In this document: in pieces, positions 1-13,389 of the stretch
Numbering within the stretch: position 1 is the stretch's first letter
How the letters are laid out: every line of letters begins with the position of its first letter
Assembly: GCA_960531495.1 (NCBI GenBank)
Contig: OY482852.1
Span: forward strand, 26,835,621 to 26,899,620
Source of the DNA: Zeus faber
Taxonomy: Eukaryota > Chordata > Actinopteri > Zeiformes > Zeidae
Direction: 5' to 3'
DNA: 64,000 nt
Made by a program: the position numbers and the translations under genes
The notes under the pieces: model-generated
Databases searched by the model: none
Seen by the model: only the letters and a program-made list of their open reading frames with translations
Told to the model about the DNA's origin: nothing

Positions 1-1509
1 GCTAGTTCATTCCCAACCCTCCTCCGCCTCAATCAGGTTAGAATATTCAGAATTAATTACATATTAATATTACAATTTATTGTCACCGCAAGCAATATAA
101 ATACCAATCATTGAAACAACTCAATGTAACTCGTATTTTGGTGTTTGAGTCAATACCTGAATGAATCTGAATATTGTAAATTTCCTAGTGCAATAAGATA
201 GATAAGTAATAAGATAAGTGTCTTGTCTTATTACTCTTACGCAAGTCAATATTTGGAGAACAGCTTTTACTGATACTTGACTTAATAGACTCCTTGAGTA
301 TCATTTTTGAAAACACTGCAAAGGAAGCAGCTCTGCTTCCCATTAACCAGTGGAAAGAGGAAATACAAAGTTTGTCTTTTGAAAAATCAAGGCTCTTGCC
401 GCTATAATAAACCAGTAAATGAATCAGAAAAAAAAATCACAAACACTGTTTTAATCATGTAGAATGAAACTAAATAGTTTGGCGTTGACACCTCATTTTA
501 ATGATGAGGTTAATGACAACAGCTGTTTTATGTATTTTATAACATAATACTTGACTGACAGCGTCTACAAATACAGCAACAAAACATCATATATGCATTT
601 TTTGTATTATGTATGGATAATCCTATATATAGATTTTTTTCTATCTATTTGGCTCATAAAAGGGACCCACTCCGCTGAGGCATTGTGGGTAATTGTTTAA
701 ATGTGACCTGATACTGTGATTATTATTTCATCCCCCGTGGGCGACGTGCTGAAGTCTCTTGTGTAAATACCGTTAAGCCTCCCTTGGCTGCGATTCCTTC
801 AAAAGTTCAAAATAATGCCAGCAACCTAAAATAAGGCCTTTCCTGTTGAGCATCAGCCGTCGTCTCCTTGACGACGTGATCCGCTGCTGATTTCAAGGCC
901 TTGTTTCCCCGGAGGTTATTTTCCTTAAACACCTTGTCCCCTTCCATATGAACCCTGTGCTGAAGTATACAATGGACAAGGGAACAAAGGCCACAGAGAG
1001 TTACTGCAGAGGAGTGGGTGGCGCCTGCTTTTGTTGTGAACTTCAAGGACTTTTTTGAAGGACTTTTGTGCAACTTTGAAATTATATTTGTTGAAATTAG
1101 CCATGCACGGATTATAACCTACATAGGTGCTGAAACTGACTTTGCCCACTGTATGTACTTCCAACTCCCTTAATATTGAATTGTGTGGCTTGGAGTGGAT
1201 CGTTCCACGATTGCCTCGGAGTGCCAGTGGTCCTTTGCCACATATGGTGGCTGGGCGACTCACACACTCCACCCCTGCTCTCTGAAAGGCTAGAAACGCT
1301 GGATGCTTGAGGTGCGTTGGGAGTATTGCAAACTCGCTCATACTTTGTCATGTCGGCGATCAGAGAAGGAGAACATCTGAAGCTGCCTCGAGACAGGGCA
1401 GCCCACAACCGCAGGAAGGTGTCCGACACCCTTTGAGGCTCAGAACTGGCGAAGGAGGAAAGGTTCTTTGAATGGGTTTTCATCCCACTCATCGCTGGCG
1501 GCAGCATCA

Positions 1510-1715
1510 TGCATCATGCGTACGACGAGGCTGCCGATGGCTTGAACCAATCGACCAGCGTCCCATTCTGGGTGTTCCCCTGCTGTGCGCCTGTAGTAAG
1601 CTGGGATGTTCTCCAGCTCGCCACAAGCCTGGACGGATATAAGCAGATTAAGTAGATGGATGGATGGACGGATGGATGGACGGATGGATGGACGGATGGA
1701 TGGGCGGATTGGCAG
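1510..1715. repeat. Dispersed fish repeat ending in a 12-bp GGATGGATGGAC minisatellite
   Basis: The stretch around 1600-1650 (gctgggatgttctccagctc, then aagcagattaagtagatgga) resembles a common teleost repeat that ends in (GGAT)n. It is followed by about four 12-bp units at 1655-1710. Family name not assigned. Confidence 0.5.
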
Positions 1716-2102
1716 AATAAAACATGTACCCTGATAAAGAGAAGAGAGAATGAATGTTTGAGCGCCACCAAGTGAAATTCATTGTGAGGTGAGTGACCTT
1801 GCAATGGCTGCGACCCATCTTTTAACGGTTGAATTGGGAATAATGGTCTGTCTGAAACTCCGCATTGTCACCCACAAGACGATTTACACACTTAGTCTGT
1901 GCTGACCTGTGCTAAGCTGAACAGAGGCAAAATGATGAATGCTGAGGCAATCCATCCTTGCATTCTCCCGGGGGCCGTGCTGTGGCTGCCCACCGCTGCT
2001 GAATGGATGGTGGTGACTAAAATGCAGGAGGACAAATTTCCCCGCAGGGATCGATAAAGTGAATCTTCTTGTTGTTATGAGGTGTTACAGTAAATTCTTC
2101 TA

Positions 2103-2547
2103 CAGTGGTACCTCGACTTAGGACTGTAATTCGTTCTATAAGAACGGTCGTATGTTAAAACAGTCGTATGTCGAAGCAGTTTCTCCCATATGAATTATGA
2201 AATCATGAAGGGTGAAAATAAACAAAACACACAGCACAAACACAGCAAATATGAAAAAAATATCGATAAGCCACAAACTACATGCACACACGATGTAGGT
2301 CGCCCACTGACTGACTGCTGACTGACTGCTGACTGACTGCTGACTAACTGCTGACTGACTGCTGACTGACTGCTGACTGACTGCTGACTGACTGCTGACT
2401 GGCTGCTGACTGGCCGCCGACGCGCCAACTGCAAATTTCCATGGTGTATCTTGGAGCAGTCGGTCGCAAGTCGATAGAAATTTCCGCGACTATCGCTACT
2501 CGTATCTTGGATTGGTCGTAAGTAGATGCAGTCGTAAGTCGAGGTAC
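2103..2547. mobile_element. Small inverted-repeat DNA element (MITE), copy 1
   Basis: It starts CAGTGGTACCTCGACTTA after a TA dinucleotide and ends near 2547 with the decayed complement of that start. The centre holds an 11-bp tandem (ACTGACTGCTG, 2305-2411). The TIR and TA target resemble Tigger-type (pogo) elements; no coding capacity. The same element lies at 56923-57425. Confidence 0.8.
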
Positions 2548-3100
2548 TAGCATTCTTTCCATACATTTTCTGCGGCCGTAACTGCCGTTGCAGAATGTTT
2601 CGCGCATTTCGGTGTGAGGTGTTTATTCTGCATTTATTTTGAGGTAATTGTGGCCTTTTTCATCTTGAAATGAATAAATGCATCAATAAATAAATAAATT
2701 ATGACCCAAAACAAATCAACTCACTACTGAGCCTATGTGTTACAGCACCCCGCCCCTTTTTTAGTCACCCCTATTTAGTGTCATGGTTGTCATGGGATGG
2801 CACATTGTGATACTACAATTCCTGTTGTTCTGAGTCCACATGAAAAGGTGTATGTCCAAGAAAAAACAAGAAACATTTATTTAACATGATCATTTATTCA
2901 TTCATCAATGAATTTGCCTGTGTATTAAAATGTAGGCGCTGCGTCAGGGCATGTGCGTCGGCAAAGCAAAGTATCCTTTCTTAGCGAATGCAAAACAAGG
3001 AAAACAATTTACCTTTCTGTCATTTCTTCCACCTTCCTGTGCTCCTCCTGGTCTTCTCCCTTGCCTTCCTCTCCTCATTTCCTTCACCTCCTCCCGTTAG

Positions 3101-3249
3101 GAGCGTCTCCTGTTGTCGCTGCTTCCCGCCCACATCGCCCGCGTGATGAAGGCTGAGATCATTCAGCGGCTGCAGGGGCCGAACTTTGGGCAGATTGAAA
3201 ACACAAACAACTTTCACAATCTTTATGTGCAGAGACACACCAATGTCAG
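3101..3249 (+). CDS. adcy2: adcy2 exon, start of C1a domain
   Basis: First exon in the window, window residues 1-49. It begins [20 protein letters not shown] and ends HTNV plus two bases of a Ser codon (donor gtgcg). The LLSLLP start is the cytoplasmic helix leading from TM6 into C1a. The incoming phase is 0. Confidence 0.95.
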
Positions 3250-4817
3250 GTGCGTATCGTTTATCCTGCTTTTTCTGTTTGTTGGAAAAATTGTATTGTA
3301 AAATTTCATTTTATTACATTATATCATAATTATAGCGTACTGCATCTTATAATAATAAATTATAATAGATTATATAGTGTTATTATATTATACTCTGTTG
3401 CATCTTATTATAATTAATTATAATACATTATATTACATTTATTACATCATGTTATTATATTATAATAAATTATAATACTTTCTATTACATTTGTTACATC
3501 ATGTTATTATATTATAATAAATTATATTAATAGTTCATTAAATTACATTAGATGTATTTTTTATTGCATTGCCTTTTATTATTTTATATCATATTTTTCT
3601 CATCTAGTATATTGTATGCTGATATTGTGGGATTCACGCGGCTTGCCAGTGATTGTTCCCCAGGAGAGCTTGTTCATATGCTGAATGAGCTCTTCGGGAA
3701 ATTTGATCAAATTGCCAAGGTAAGCACATTCTGATAAGGAGATGGAAAGATATGAATTCATAGTTTGTTATTTTTTCCTTTTCGTTGTGCATCTAGAGCT
3801 GGCCGATAAGGGAAAATTTATTATCACCATAATCTTCAGATGATATTACAGATATTACAAAAAGGCTCAGGTCAAACCTTCTTATTGACAAATGTAGAAG
3901 AAAAAATTGCAGCATATTCATTCACCATATGACAAAGACGATTAGCAGAACAACCCTCCGTAATAGATTTTCTAAGGACCTGAGAGAGTGAGAACGAGAT
4001 ACAAGTCTTATTTCTTTTAAAAGCCAATCCCATAGTATGTTTTTCAGATTGACACTTGACAAAATACTTCATGTTGTTTTTGTTCATTTGGAACCTATTT
4101 GCAGGAGAACGAATGCATGCGGATCAAAATCCTGGGCGACTGCTACTACTGCGTGTCGGGGCTGCCCGAGTCGCTGCCCAACCACGCCAAGAACTGCGTC
4201 AAGATGGGTCTGGACATGTGCGAGGCCATCAAGTGAGCTTCTCATGCCACGCACACTGCCGCCTTTTTTTTTTTATCCATTTTCCTTTCCTTTCCATCAA
4301 TAATAACAGTCCATTTTTATTCATGAAGCGCTTTTCATTTAACTAAAGATTTAGAGTGCTGTGGAGAAAAAACGGCAAAATGAAAACCGCACAAAATTGA
4401 CGGTCGGTTAATAAAACTTGTTTCTTGTTTGTGTTTTTTAAAGCACTTAGCCTGTAGTGCATACAAATGGTTGGTGTGTTGTGCAACTCAATCTCCCCTG
4501 ATGCATCTGGAGCAAAATCTTGATTTGACCGCTCCGTAAACTCAGACTTTCGTTATACAAAAAAAGAAAAAAAATATATATATATTTATATATATATATT
4601 TTTTTTAATTTCAAATCATCAGTTGAAGGTGTGTATCTGTCGCTCTGTTCGCTTGGGCTGATGTTGCGCCTGCTTTCGTGGGTCATTTCCGTCCAAGTGT
4701 AATAGAAATAGGATATTTCAAGGAGGCCAAAGAGCTGTTTCTGCCTGTGTCATTGAGCCTTAAACTCAGCTACAGCAAGTTGTCTGATGAATATTTCATT
4801 TGAACCGTAGAGAGAGA

Positions 4818-4861
<44 letters not shown>

Positions 4862-7800
4862 TGCTTTTTTTTTAATCCGCCGAGCAATATTGTTCTTGGA
4901 TTCGTCTACATTATTGTTTACCACGTTGCCTATTTCTTTATGATGGCGTCAAGGCGCTTCGGGGCACAGGGTGCTTCGGCGGCGTCTCTCGCTCATCATT
5001 TTCCGGCATTACGAGCGATATGAGGAGAAAGCTGCCTTCTGTGAATGATCACATGGTCATTGTCAAAGTTATAAGATTGTTCCATAATTTGTATTTGTTA
5101 ATTCTATGTCATATGTGGTAATATGTTGTCAGCGGAACCAGCAGATAAGTCTATGTAGGTTTCTTACCATGGAGATATAGTAAAGTGAGAAGTATTAAAA
5201 AATGGAAAAAGTGAGGAATCACCAGGAAAGTTGGGTAATGGGGTAATGTAGGTAATGTATGTTGAGTAGTAACCGGTTTAAAACTAGATTTAATGGTCCA
5301 TAAGCGTTGCATATTCGTCCATTAAAACAAACAAAGCCATGGAGTGCGTTGTGTCGGGGGAGGTCACAAGAAGCTGTGGCAGATAGCCGTGCGGGTAAGT
5401 GAGGAGGCCTGACGGGTAAACACACTGTTGCCACTATAATAATGCAATAATGAATATTGATATATACTAATTCCGGTAAATGGTTTATTTGCGTGAACCC
5501 CACTGATGTAAATGTTGTGTTTACTGCGACATTTCTAACATTGGTTCTAATTCCCAAGACATTTCAAGTTCAAGTTCAAGTTCAAGAGAGATTATTTGTC
5601 ACATACATATACATACGGTCATACATATATGCAGTGAAATGTCATGACACCCGTATGATTGGATAATGTTGACGATAAAATAATAATAATAATAATGATT
5701 CGTATTAGCCGAAACAATTGCCATCATTTGCTTATGTAATAATTGGGACAGCTCTATGTTCTCATGATAATGGTTCATAACAAAGTTTGTAAAAAATGTA
5801 ATATGTCTTTGGGAGTTGTGTTAAATGATCTTGGTTTCCCGGTCCATCCATAAACAATGTTAGCCGGGTGTGGGAGAGTGTATTGAGGGCATGGAGAGTG
5901 TATTTCGGTGTCTTCCCCTTCACTCAGATTGGATTTACTGAAATCGCTGTGGCGTGCGGCGCTTGAAAAAAGCGGATAATCAGGCCGGAGGATTCTCAAG
6001 TTTCTCAGGGTCCGATAAGACACATGATGCCCCCGACGTCAGCCCCGTAGGACGCCCACTCCAGCGCGCACACACAGCGTGTACGGTTGTCCAGGATGGC
6101 GGTGTGTGTTTGCACTTTCCCGTCAGGCCTTTTCATCAACACTTCAACACTCAAACTGTTCTGGCCGGCATATGTTATGGATCGCTCGTACTCCCACCAT
6201 GATTCAGCGTTTGCCGTGGACGCCTGTAACAAGCACACGCAGGATCGTGTACGCCAAACGTGTACGTACACGCATATGCACTTGTGGAGGCACACAAGCA
6301 CACGCGCACATTCATGTCGACACATACCGTAGAGTAGCTGTACGGTATGTGTCGTGGCTCCTTGTGTAATCCTGACCGTCTCCTGGATCTGTTGCTAGGC
6401 AGCCGACTGCCAATGATGCCATTTGTATGGGACAACGGCGAGTCCTCAACTTGGCTTTGGTGAAAACCCTTGAGCAGCTTCAGTGTGTGGGGATGTTACC
6501 CTGGATCTGCTCTTTGATTTAATATGAGGTAGGGATAGTCGGAAAGTCGGGATAACGAGTCAAAGCTTAAAGTTTAGAATATCCTGGTGGTCTAGTGATC
6601 TAAAGGTTGCTGGTTGGATCCCAGGCTCCTCCTGCTAGCATGCTGTAGTGTCCTTGAGCAAGACACTTAACCCCCAATTGCTCCTGATGGCTGCGTCCGT
6701 TGGTGTTTGAACAATTGTAAATCGCTTTGGATAAAAGCGTCTGCTAAATGACTAAATGTATTGTAATGTAATGTCTACAACAGGATTGAAGACACCGTGC
6801 GAGTCCTCTCCAGTACTTACACTTGTGTTTTCTATTGTTTGTACATGTAGAGACGCTGAACTGAGACAAAGAGCCATAGTGCAGATAAAGAATTAATCTC
6901 TTTATAATAGTTATTCATTAATGAATACAAAATAATGAAAATAATAATGTCCCAAAACCCATCACAATAAAAACATGATCTCATACATTTTTTATAAATG
7001 ACAGAATCTTTTTTTTTTTGTTTTGCTTTTTTAACTTCAGTCGAATAATGTTTCATTTTTTTTTCTGGGGTATTACAGGAAGGTGCGAGATGCCACGGGT
7101 GTAGACATCAATATGCGCGTTGGGGTGCATTCTGGGAACGTCCTGTGTGGTGTGATCGGTCTTCAGAAGTGGCAATACGACGTGTGGTCGCATGACGTCA
7201 CGCTCGCCAATCACATGGAGGCGGGAGGCGTGCCAGGGTGAGCAAAGTGGAGGGTGAACCACGAATCAACTCCGACGTTGCTCGTTCTGAAGAACCGTGC
7301 AGACGTTGTGTTGTTTTGCTTCGTTTTCGGTTTGGTGCTCACAGCTACCAGCCTGGTCAGTTTTTAATGCCAACGGCAAAACAAGCTGGTCCACCAACTA
7401 TCTGCCGTGGTTTCCCCTTTCAGGCGAGTCCACATCACCTCCGTCACATTGGAGCACCTGAACGGTGCCTATAAGGTGGAGGACGGGGACGGCCAGGAGA
7501 GGGACCCCTACCTGAAGGAGCACGGAGTCATCACCTACCTGGTGGTCAACCCAAAGGTAGCGCACAGTGGAAGGGAATGATCAAAGTCTTCTTCAATTTT
7601 TTCAGTTTTACTCTTCTTTACTACGATTGGACTGCATGACTGGAGGTGCTCTCAGCCAACCGGAGCCGGTCGACGTCCACTGCATTCAATGCAGTATTTA
7701 CCAATCTTCTGAACTCATAAAATCATCTGGCCGATGAATAGCTCGGAAAGGAGCAGGGAAATATGTCTTTCTTTTTTATAATATATTCAATGATTTTTAA

Positions 7801-10800
7801 AGCCATGGATGTGTTTAATTTATTTCAGGTTCACGGGTGAAGCTTTTTGATTTGATTCTGGATGGGCAGAAAGGCCCGCTGTATGTAAAGTAAGATATTG
7901 CAATTTTAGGTTCAAGTGATACAACTACAGGAAAATCCTGTTGGCATCAACGAGACAGGCACTTATTGCAGCCAAGATCACTCATCGGGAGGAAACAGGA
8001 TATTATAGTTCAGAGCTTGCTAATTAAACCACACTATTTTTAAGCGCTGTAGTCAAAAATGTGCCACTTTTCCAGCTGCGGAGATAAAATTAAACTGAAG
8101 TTGAACTTTGATATTTTATTCTCTTCATGAGAGACTTTGTCTGATAAGTCAATGATGAACTACATTTATTTCCAAGACTCTTTGCTCTTCATAATGTCCC
8201 ACTTGCATATGCTTCTGGGATCTCCATGAATTTCAAATTCTCTCTGTCTGCAGGATGTCAGGAATTTCCTCATATGTCTCACTGTCTGTCTGTCTGCCCA
8301 TCTGCAGGTGGAGCGCCGGAGCCCGCAGCACCACTACCGTCCCAGGCACACGTTGGACGGGGCGAAGATGAGGGCCTCAGTCCGAATGACCCGCTACCTG
8401 GAGTCCTGGGGGGCCGCCAAGCCTTTCGCCAACCTGCACCACCGGGACAGCATGACCAACGAGAACGGAAAGATAAACACAGCGGTGAGTTTGATTTTAC
8501 ACAGGTTGAGACGAGATTCAAGATCCAAGAAGTTGACTTGTCACATACTTATACATAGGAGCATACGTGTATGCAGTGAAAGGTCATTGCAACGCACCCG
8601 GGGATTATGCACAATACTGTAAGTACTAACTGACACAATAGCTAACAACAATTAACTAACTAAACTAACTGAACTAACTGATTCCTAAAACGTAATTCAG
8701 TTAGTAAATAGAATAAAACAAGAGTAAAAAGGTAATATACTGAGTGGAAATACTAAATAGAAATAAAAGGAATAGACTATTATGTATATACAGATATGTG
8801 CAGTAAAGTGGCAGGTGAATAAAGTGAGGTAGTGTGTGTGGAGTTATGTAGTGCAGTATACAACAGTACGGCATAGCAATGCTGTAACAGTACAGAACTG
8901 CAATATAGCACAGTATGCAGAACCATGATGCATGCTCCGTGACACGGTGTGTTATCTCGCTGGACAGCTCCATTTGCAAGAGGGCGGACTGTTATAAAGG
9001 GATACTCATGGTTTAACAACTTGACTTAATGGTGTTAAACATCGTATGACTCGGCAGCTAATCCAAGCGGCGACGGGAAAGCCATTATTTCGAGTTCTTG
9101 AAAGTGGAAATCCATAAAATCGTCCGTGTTTGTGGATTACGATGCAAGTTCCACAATTCCACTCAAAAGTGTGACAACTTTGTTCAACGTCTGGGTTTAC
9201 CCTCGTCCTCGTTCACTTTCTCTCTCCGGAAAGTAGTCCTTCTTCTCATCATTGATTTGTTTTGTTTTGTCTTTCTCGGGGGCTTGAGGTGGGGTATATT
9301 CACCTCTTGTGACGTATCTTTTGCGTTCTTGCTGTGAAAGGTGGACCACTGCGCCACCCCCAATGGAAACAGCGTATAGAGGAGCACATACATAACGCAA
9401 ATATATACGTTTCTTAAAAAGCGTGAAATATTAGATTTTTCAACACAATAATTACCAAATAATCCTGCAGGTTACCACTTATTTTTTTGCCCGCTTGAGT
9501 GATAGGGATATTTTTCTACAGCTTTTCACAAAAGCTCTCTCTCTCTCTGTCTCTCTCTCTTTCTCTCTGTCGCCTTCTTTTGTGACAAAGGACGTGCCAA
9601 TGGGACAGTACCACTTCCAGAGGAGATCAGAGAGGTAAGCCGCTCCCATTGACACAACTCCAGTGTACCGCGCGAGGATTATCCTGGCGTTCCAACCATA
9701 CGCAGACAGATGTCTCCTTTGCGAGACGAGACTCGGCGGCTAATACGACGTGAAATGAAGAGACTCTCTTTGTTGTTTTCTCTCTTCCCGGTGTCAAGGA
9801 CGAAGTCTCAGAAAAAACGCTTTGAGGAGGAACTCACCGAGCGGATGATCCGGACGTTTGATGGGATCAATTCTCAAAAGTGAGGATAATGAAATGTGAA
9901 AAAAAAAAAAAAAAGAACATTTCAAAAGGAGGACCGCTGCACGCAATGCAGATACTTTATTTTCTTGCCTTCCGCCTCTTAAAATAGCTTTTGTTTCCTT
10001 CCAGACAGTGGCTCAAGTCTGAAGACATTCAGAGGATATCATTATTCTTTCACAACAAAACCTTGGAGAAGGAGGTAAGAGGCAGCGCAGGCAGGTGGCA
10101 TCCTGCCGCCAGACTTGTTTGGTGCTCCCTCGCCAGCGGCCAGTTTCCCCCAGAAGCTGCCGCATCACAGGGAAAGTCGGCACATCTGTCGGAGGAGCAA
10201 ACATTCGTGGTGGAAGCCCGAGTGGAAACGTGACCCTCTTTCCTCTTCCCCCGCAGTACAGAGCCATGACTCTGCCGGCATTCAAATACTACATCACCTG
10301 CGCCTGTCTCATCTTCTTCTGCATCTTCATCGTGCAGATTCTGGTCCTGCCAAAGTAGGTGTGCTCAGTTTATCGACAAAATATACATGAGAAGTGGAAC
10401 ATGCAAGCAAGCATTCTTTTTTTCCCTTATTCTTCTTGTCCTTCAAAGCCTGTGATCATACGTATATGTGCATTCCCCCTTTAGAACGACGACCTTGGGC
10501 ATTTCCTTCGGAATGGCTTTCCTCACTCTGTCGTTGATCCTCGTCATATGCTTCATCGGACATTTCCTGGTGAGTGCCGTGCCTTTGTGCTGGCTAAATA
10601 ACAGGATGTGTTTGTTCCCAGCATGAGCTGTATTTTTAAGGTTTTAAGGTTCTAGCGTTCCAAAACCGCTTAGAACACTCAAAAGAGAAGAGAAGTTCTC
10701 AATCTTCAATGAAGTTCTCAGGTGTATAACGTCACATCGCTGTATTGCAACACACTCTACTCTACAACGCTACAAAATTGGACTTATCGCAAATGTGAAG

Positions 10801-13055
10801 GTTATTAGTAGAAGTAGGCTTTATTTTTGTTTTTTCTCTCTAAGTCACAAGTAATTGCTGCACAAGAAACTTCAAGGGGCGAGGGCTTCAAACCCTCCCT
10901 CATTGCACTTCTATGATCCCGATGAGAGAAAAGGAAGACGAGGGGAGAAAAAGAAAAAAGGGGGAGCCATAAGTCCTGGATTAAATCTAAAAAAGAGCAC
11001 AAAAGCTCACAGAGCCGCAGGCTGCTGCAGTACAAGACATTGTTTTCCAACAATCTTTGCTGCTTATAGTTTACTGCTTCCCATGAGAGCGAATCAGCTC
11101 CTTGGCTCTCAACTGTTTTCTCTCTTGCACGTTGCCCGGGGCTTCAAAACAAAGTATATGCTCCTGTAAATGTGACGTGAGAGTGTTTTTCACTTGTGTA
11201 CGCCGTCTACAGTATTTCTCTCGTACCAACTTGATTTCCCTACAAGCAACAAAATTGAAGGCACTTGTCAGAGTCATTGTTAGACCCTAACCCTAACTCT
11301 AACCCTAACCCAAAAATGAGCGTTGAATGCTGTCACTCAGGGTTAAAAGATAAGATTATCAATGACTTCGGGTTTATTTTTTTAATTACGATTATTATTA
11401 TTAGTCTCAATCTATGATCACCCTACGAGTATTTGTATTATTTCCAAGATGTATTTCTGGACTTGCACTGTGACTATTTCATTTAATTATTTAACAATTC
11501 CTCGTTACAGTAAGACCCACTTTCATTTTAGAAATGTCGTCACCGTATGGGGTGCTGGTAGGTGTCTCGGAAAAGTCAGTCATGTTTATTTGATGAGCCA
11601 CCTTACATACTCCACCGGTTCTGCTTGCTCTGTCTAATTTGACAGCAAATTTGAATTAGCTTTAGAATTCCCTTTCTATATGTATTTATTCATGCGATTC
11701 TCCTGGGAAATTAAGTGGCCACATCTGATGACGTTTCTTCAAGATTCAAGATTCAAGAGGTTTATTCGTCTCCTACATATACATACTTTCATACATATAT
11801 GCAGTGAAATGTAATGCAACGCACCCGGTCATTACACACAATATGTCTTAGGATTAGGGAATTTCTGTCTACTAGACCAACTAATTGATTCCTAAGACGT
11901 AATACAGTAAGTCGAATACTTGTAGAATAAAATAAAAATATATAGAATAAAATAAAATACAATAAAATAAAATAAAACAAAATGGAATCGATAAAGGGAA
12001 TAGGCTTACTTATATGGTATAGACTTATGTATATGGGATAGGCAATTATGTAAATACAGATATGTGCATTAAAGTGGCATGTGAATAAAGCGAGGTAGTG
12101 TTTGTGGGATAATACAGCACAGTATACAACAGTACGGCGCAGCAATACGGTAACACCGAACAACGCAGAACAGTGACACAGTATGCGGTACAGTATGCTA
12201 CATATAGTACAGTAGGTAGTGGAGCCTTCTTTGGGAGTCATGTGAGAATTATAATTAAAAGGAAAAAAAGAATCTGCCATGTTTTGGTTCAGAGTATTGC
12301 CGAGCCCGTCTTTGGGGCGTACAAATGTCACATCCTATCAGCCTCAGTGACGCCGGGCAGGGATCGGGCTTCCCCCTCTTTCCTTTACTGTAGTCATAAG
12401 AGATGCACGGCTGGAGGCAGGGTCGCACAGAGGAAACGCAATTGACTGTAAGTGGGCCAGCCAACGACCGCCGGGGCCCGGGACCATTTGACTATATTGC
12501 ACCGTCCTTCCGCGAATCCCAATTCACGTCAACAAAAAAGATGACGACATGATGAATGTCTCGCGAGGAAGACTTTTTTTTTTTTTTGCCATTCCTCCTG
12601 CCACAGATAGACCCCACCCAGAAAGTCTATTGAATTTCTTTTTTCTTTTTTACAATGAAAGTCAATGTCTGAGCTGAGCTGCACCTATGGGAACCGTGCG
12701 CACTTCTCACTTGACATCGGACAGCGACGTTAATTGCTGTCTTTTTTTTTTTTATTCCATTAGTGTATGTCATTTGATATGCATTGACACATTTAATTGG
12801 ACCCCACTTTTTCATAATTCTATGTGGCTCCAGTAAAGCCATTGAAATATAATTGGTAATGAGGGGCTTCCTTGTGCTAATCAGTTACAATACCGTTTTT
12901 CACGGTCATTTCAATTTCACAAGTAATGGCCCTCTCTCGCTAAAGGTGATAAACTTTAGTGTGTGTTTGTGTGTATCCATGTGTACTTTTATTTGCGCAT
13001 GTTTTATTACTGGTCCTCTGCTTTGTGCATTTCTTCTCATTAGTGTCTCTACATT

Positions 13056-13092
<37 letters not shown>

Positions 13093-13350
13093 GCGCGTGT
13101 GTGCGCATGTGCGTGTGTTTGCGTGCGTGCGTGTGTGTGTGCCCTCAGCATTGCAGTAAAAGCGCCTCCACCTCTTGGATTTGGCTCCTGAGGTCATCCG
13201 GCGTTATTGCCAACAAGCCATGGCCCCGCATCACCCTCACCATGACCACCACGGCACTCATCCTCATCATGGCGGTCTTCAACATGGTGAGCTTCCTTAG
13301 ATGTTTTGTGTTTCGTGTAATGTGTGACTCACTGGGCTTCACTTTGAATG

Positions 13351-13389
<39 letters not shown>

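Larger units (their letters stand above)
1..3100 (+). other. adcy2 intron (partial, left window edge)
   Basis: No exon seen. It holds a dispersed repeat with a GGATGGATGGAC tandem (about 1510-1715) and copy 1 of the inverted-repeat element (2103-2547). The rest is unremarkable AT-rich DNA. Confidence 0.7.
4233..7078 (+). other. adcy2 intron with GA repeat, LINE tail fragment and SINE
   Basis: It holds a GA microsatellite (4807-4859), a short copy of repeat family A (5562-5655) and a tRNA-derived SINE (6583-6774). Other sequence is not recognised. Confidence 0.65.
10570..13148 (+). other. adcy2 intron with telomere-like repeat, family A repeat and GT array
   Basis: It holds CCCTAA units (11283-11312), repeat family A (11740-12190) and a GT microsatellite that runs up to the acceptor. 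Otherwise nothing recognised. Confidence 0.65.

Noticed and set aside
2305..2411. CRISPR-like array of short repeats
   Set aside because: The units are a head-to-tail 11-bp minisatellite without spacers, inside a MITE in a vertebrate genome.
6583..6660. tRNA gene
   Set aside because: A and B box-like motifs are present but the cloverleaf is lost and a SINE body and tail follow.
11789..12331. 180-codon open frame on the - strand
   Set aside because: It lies in repeat family A and an AT-rich tract, has low complexity and no family resemblance.
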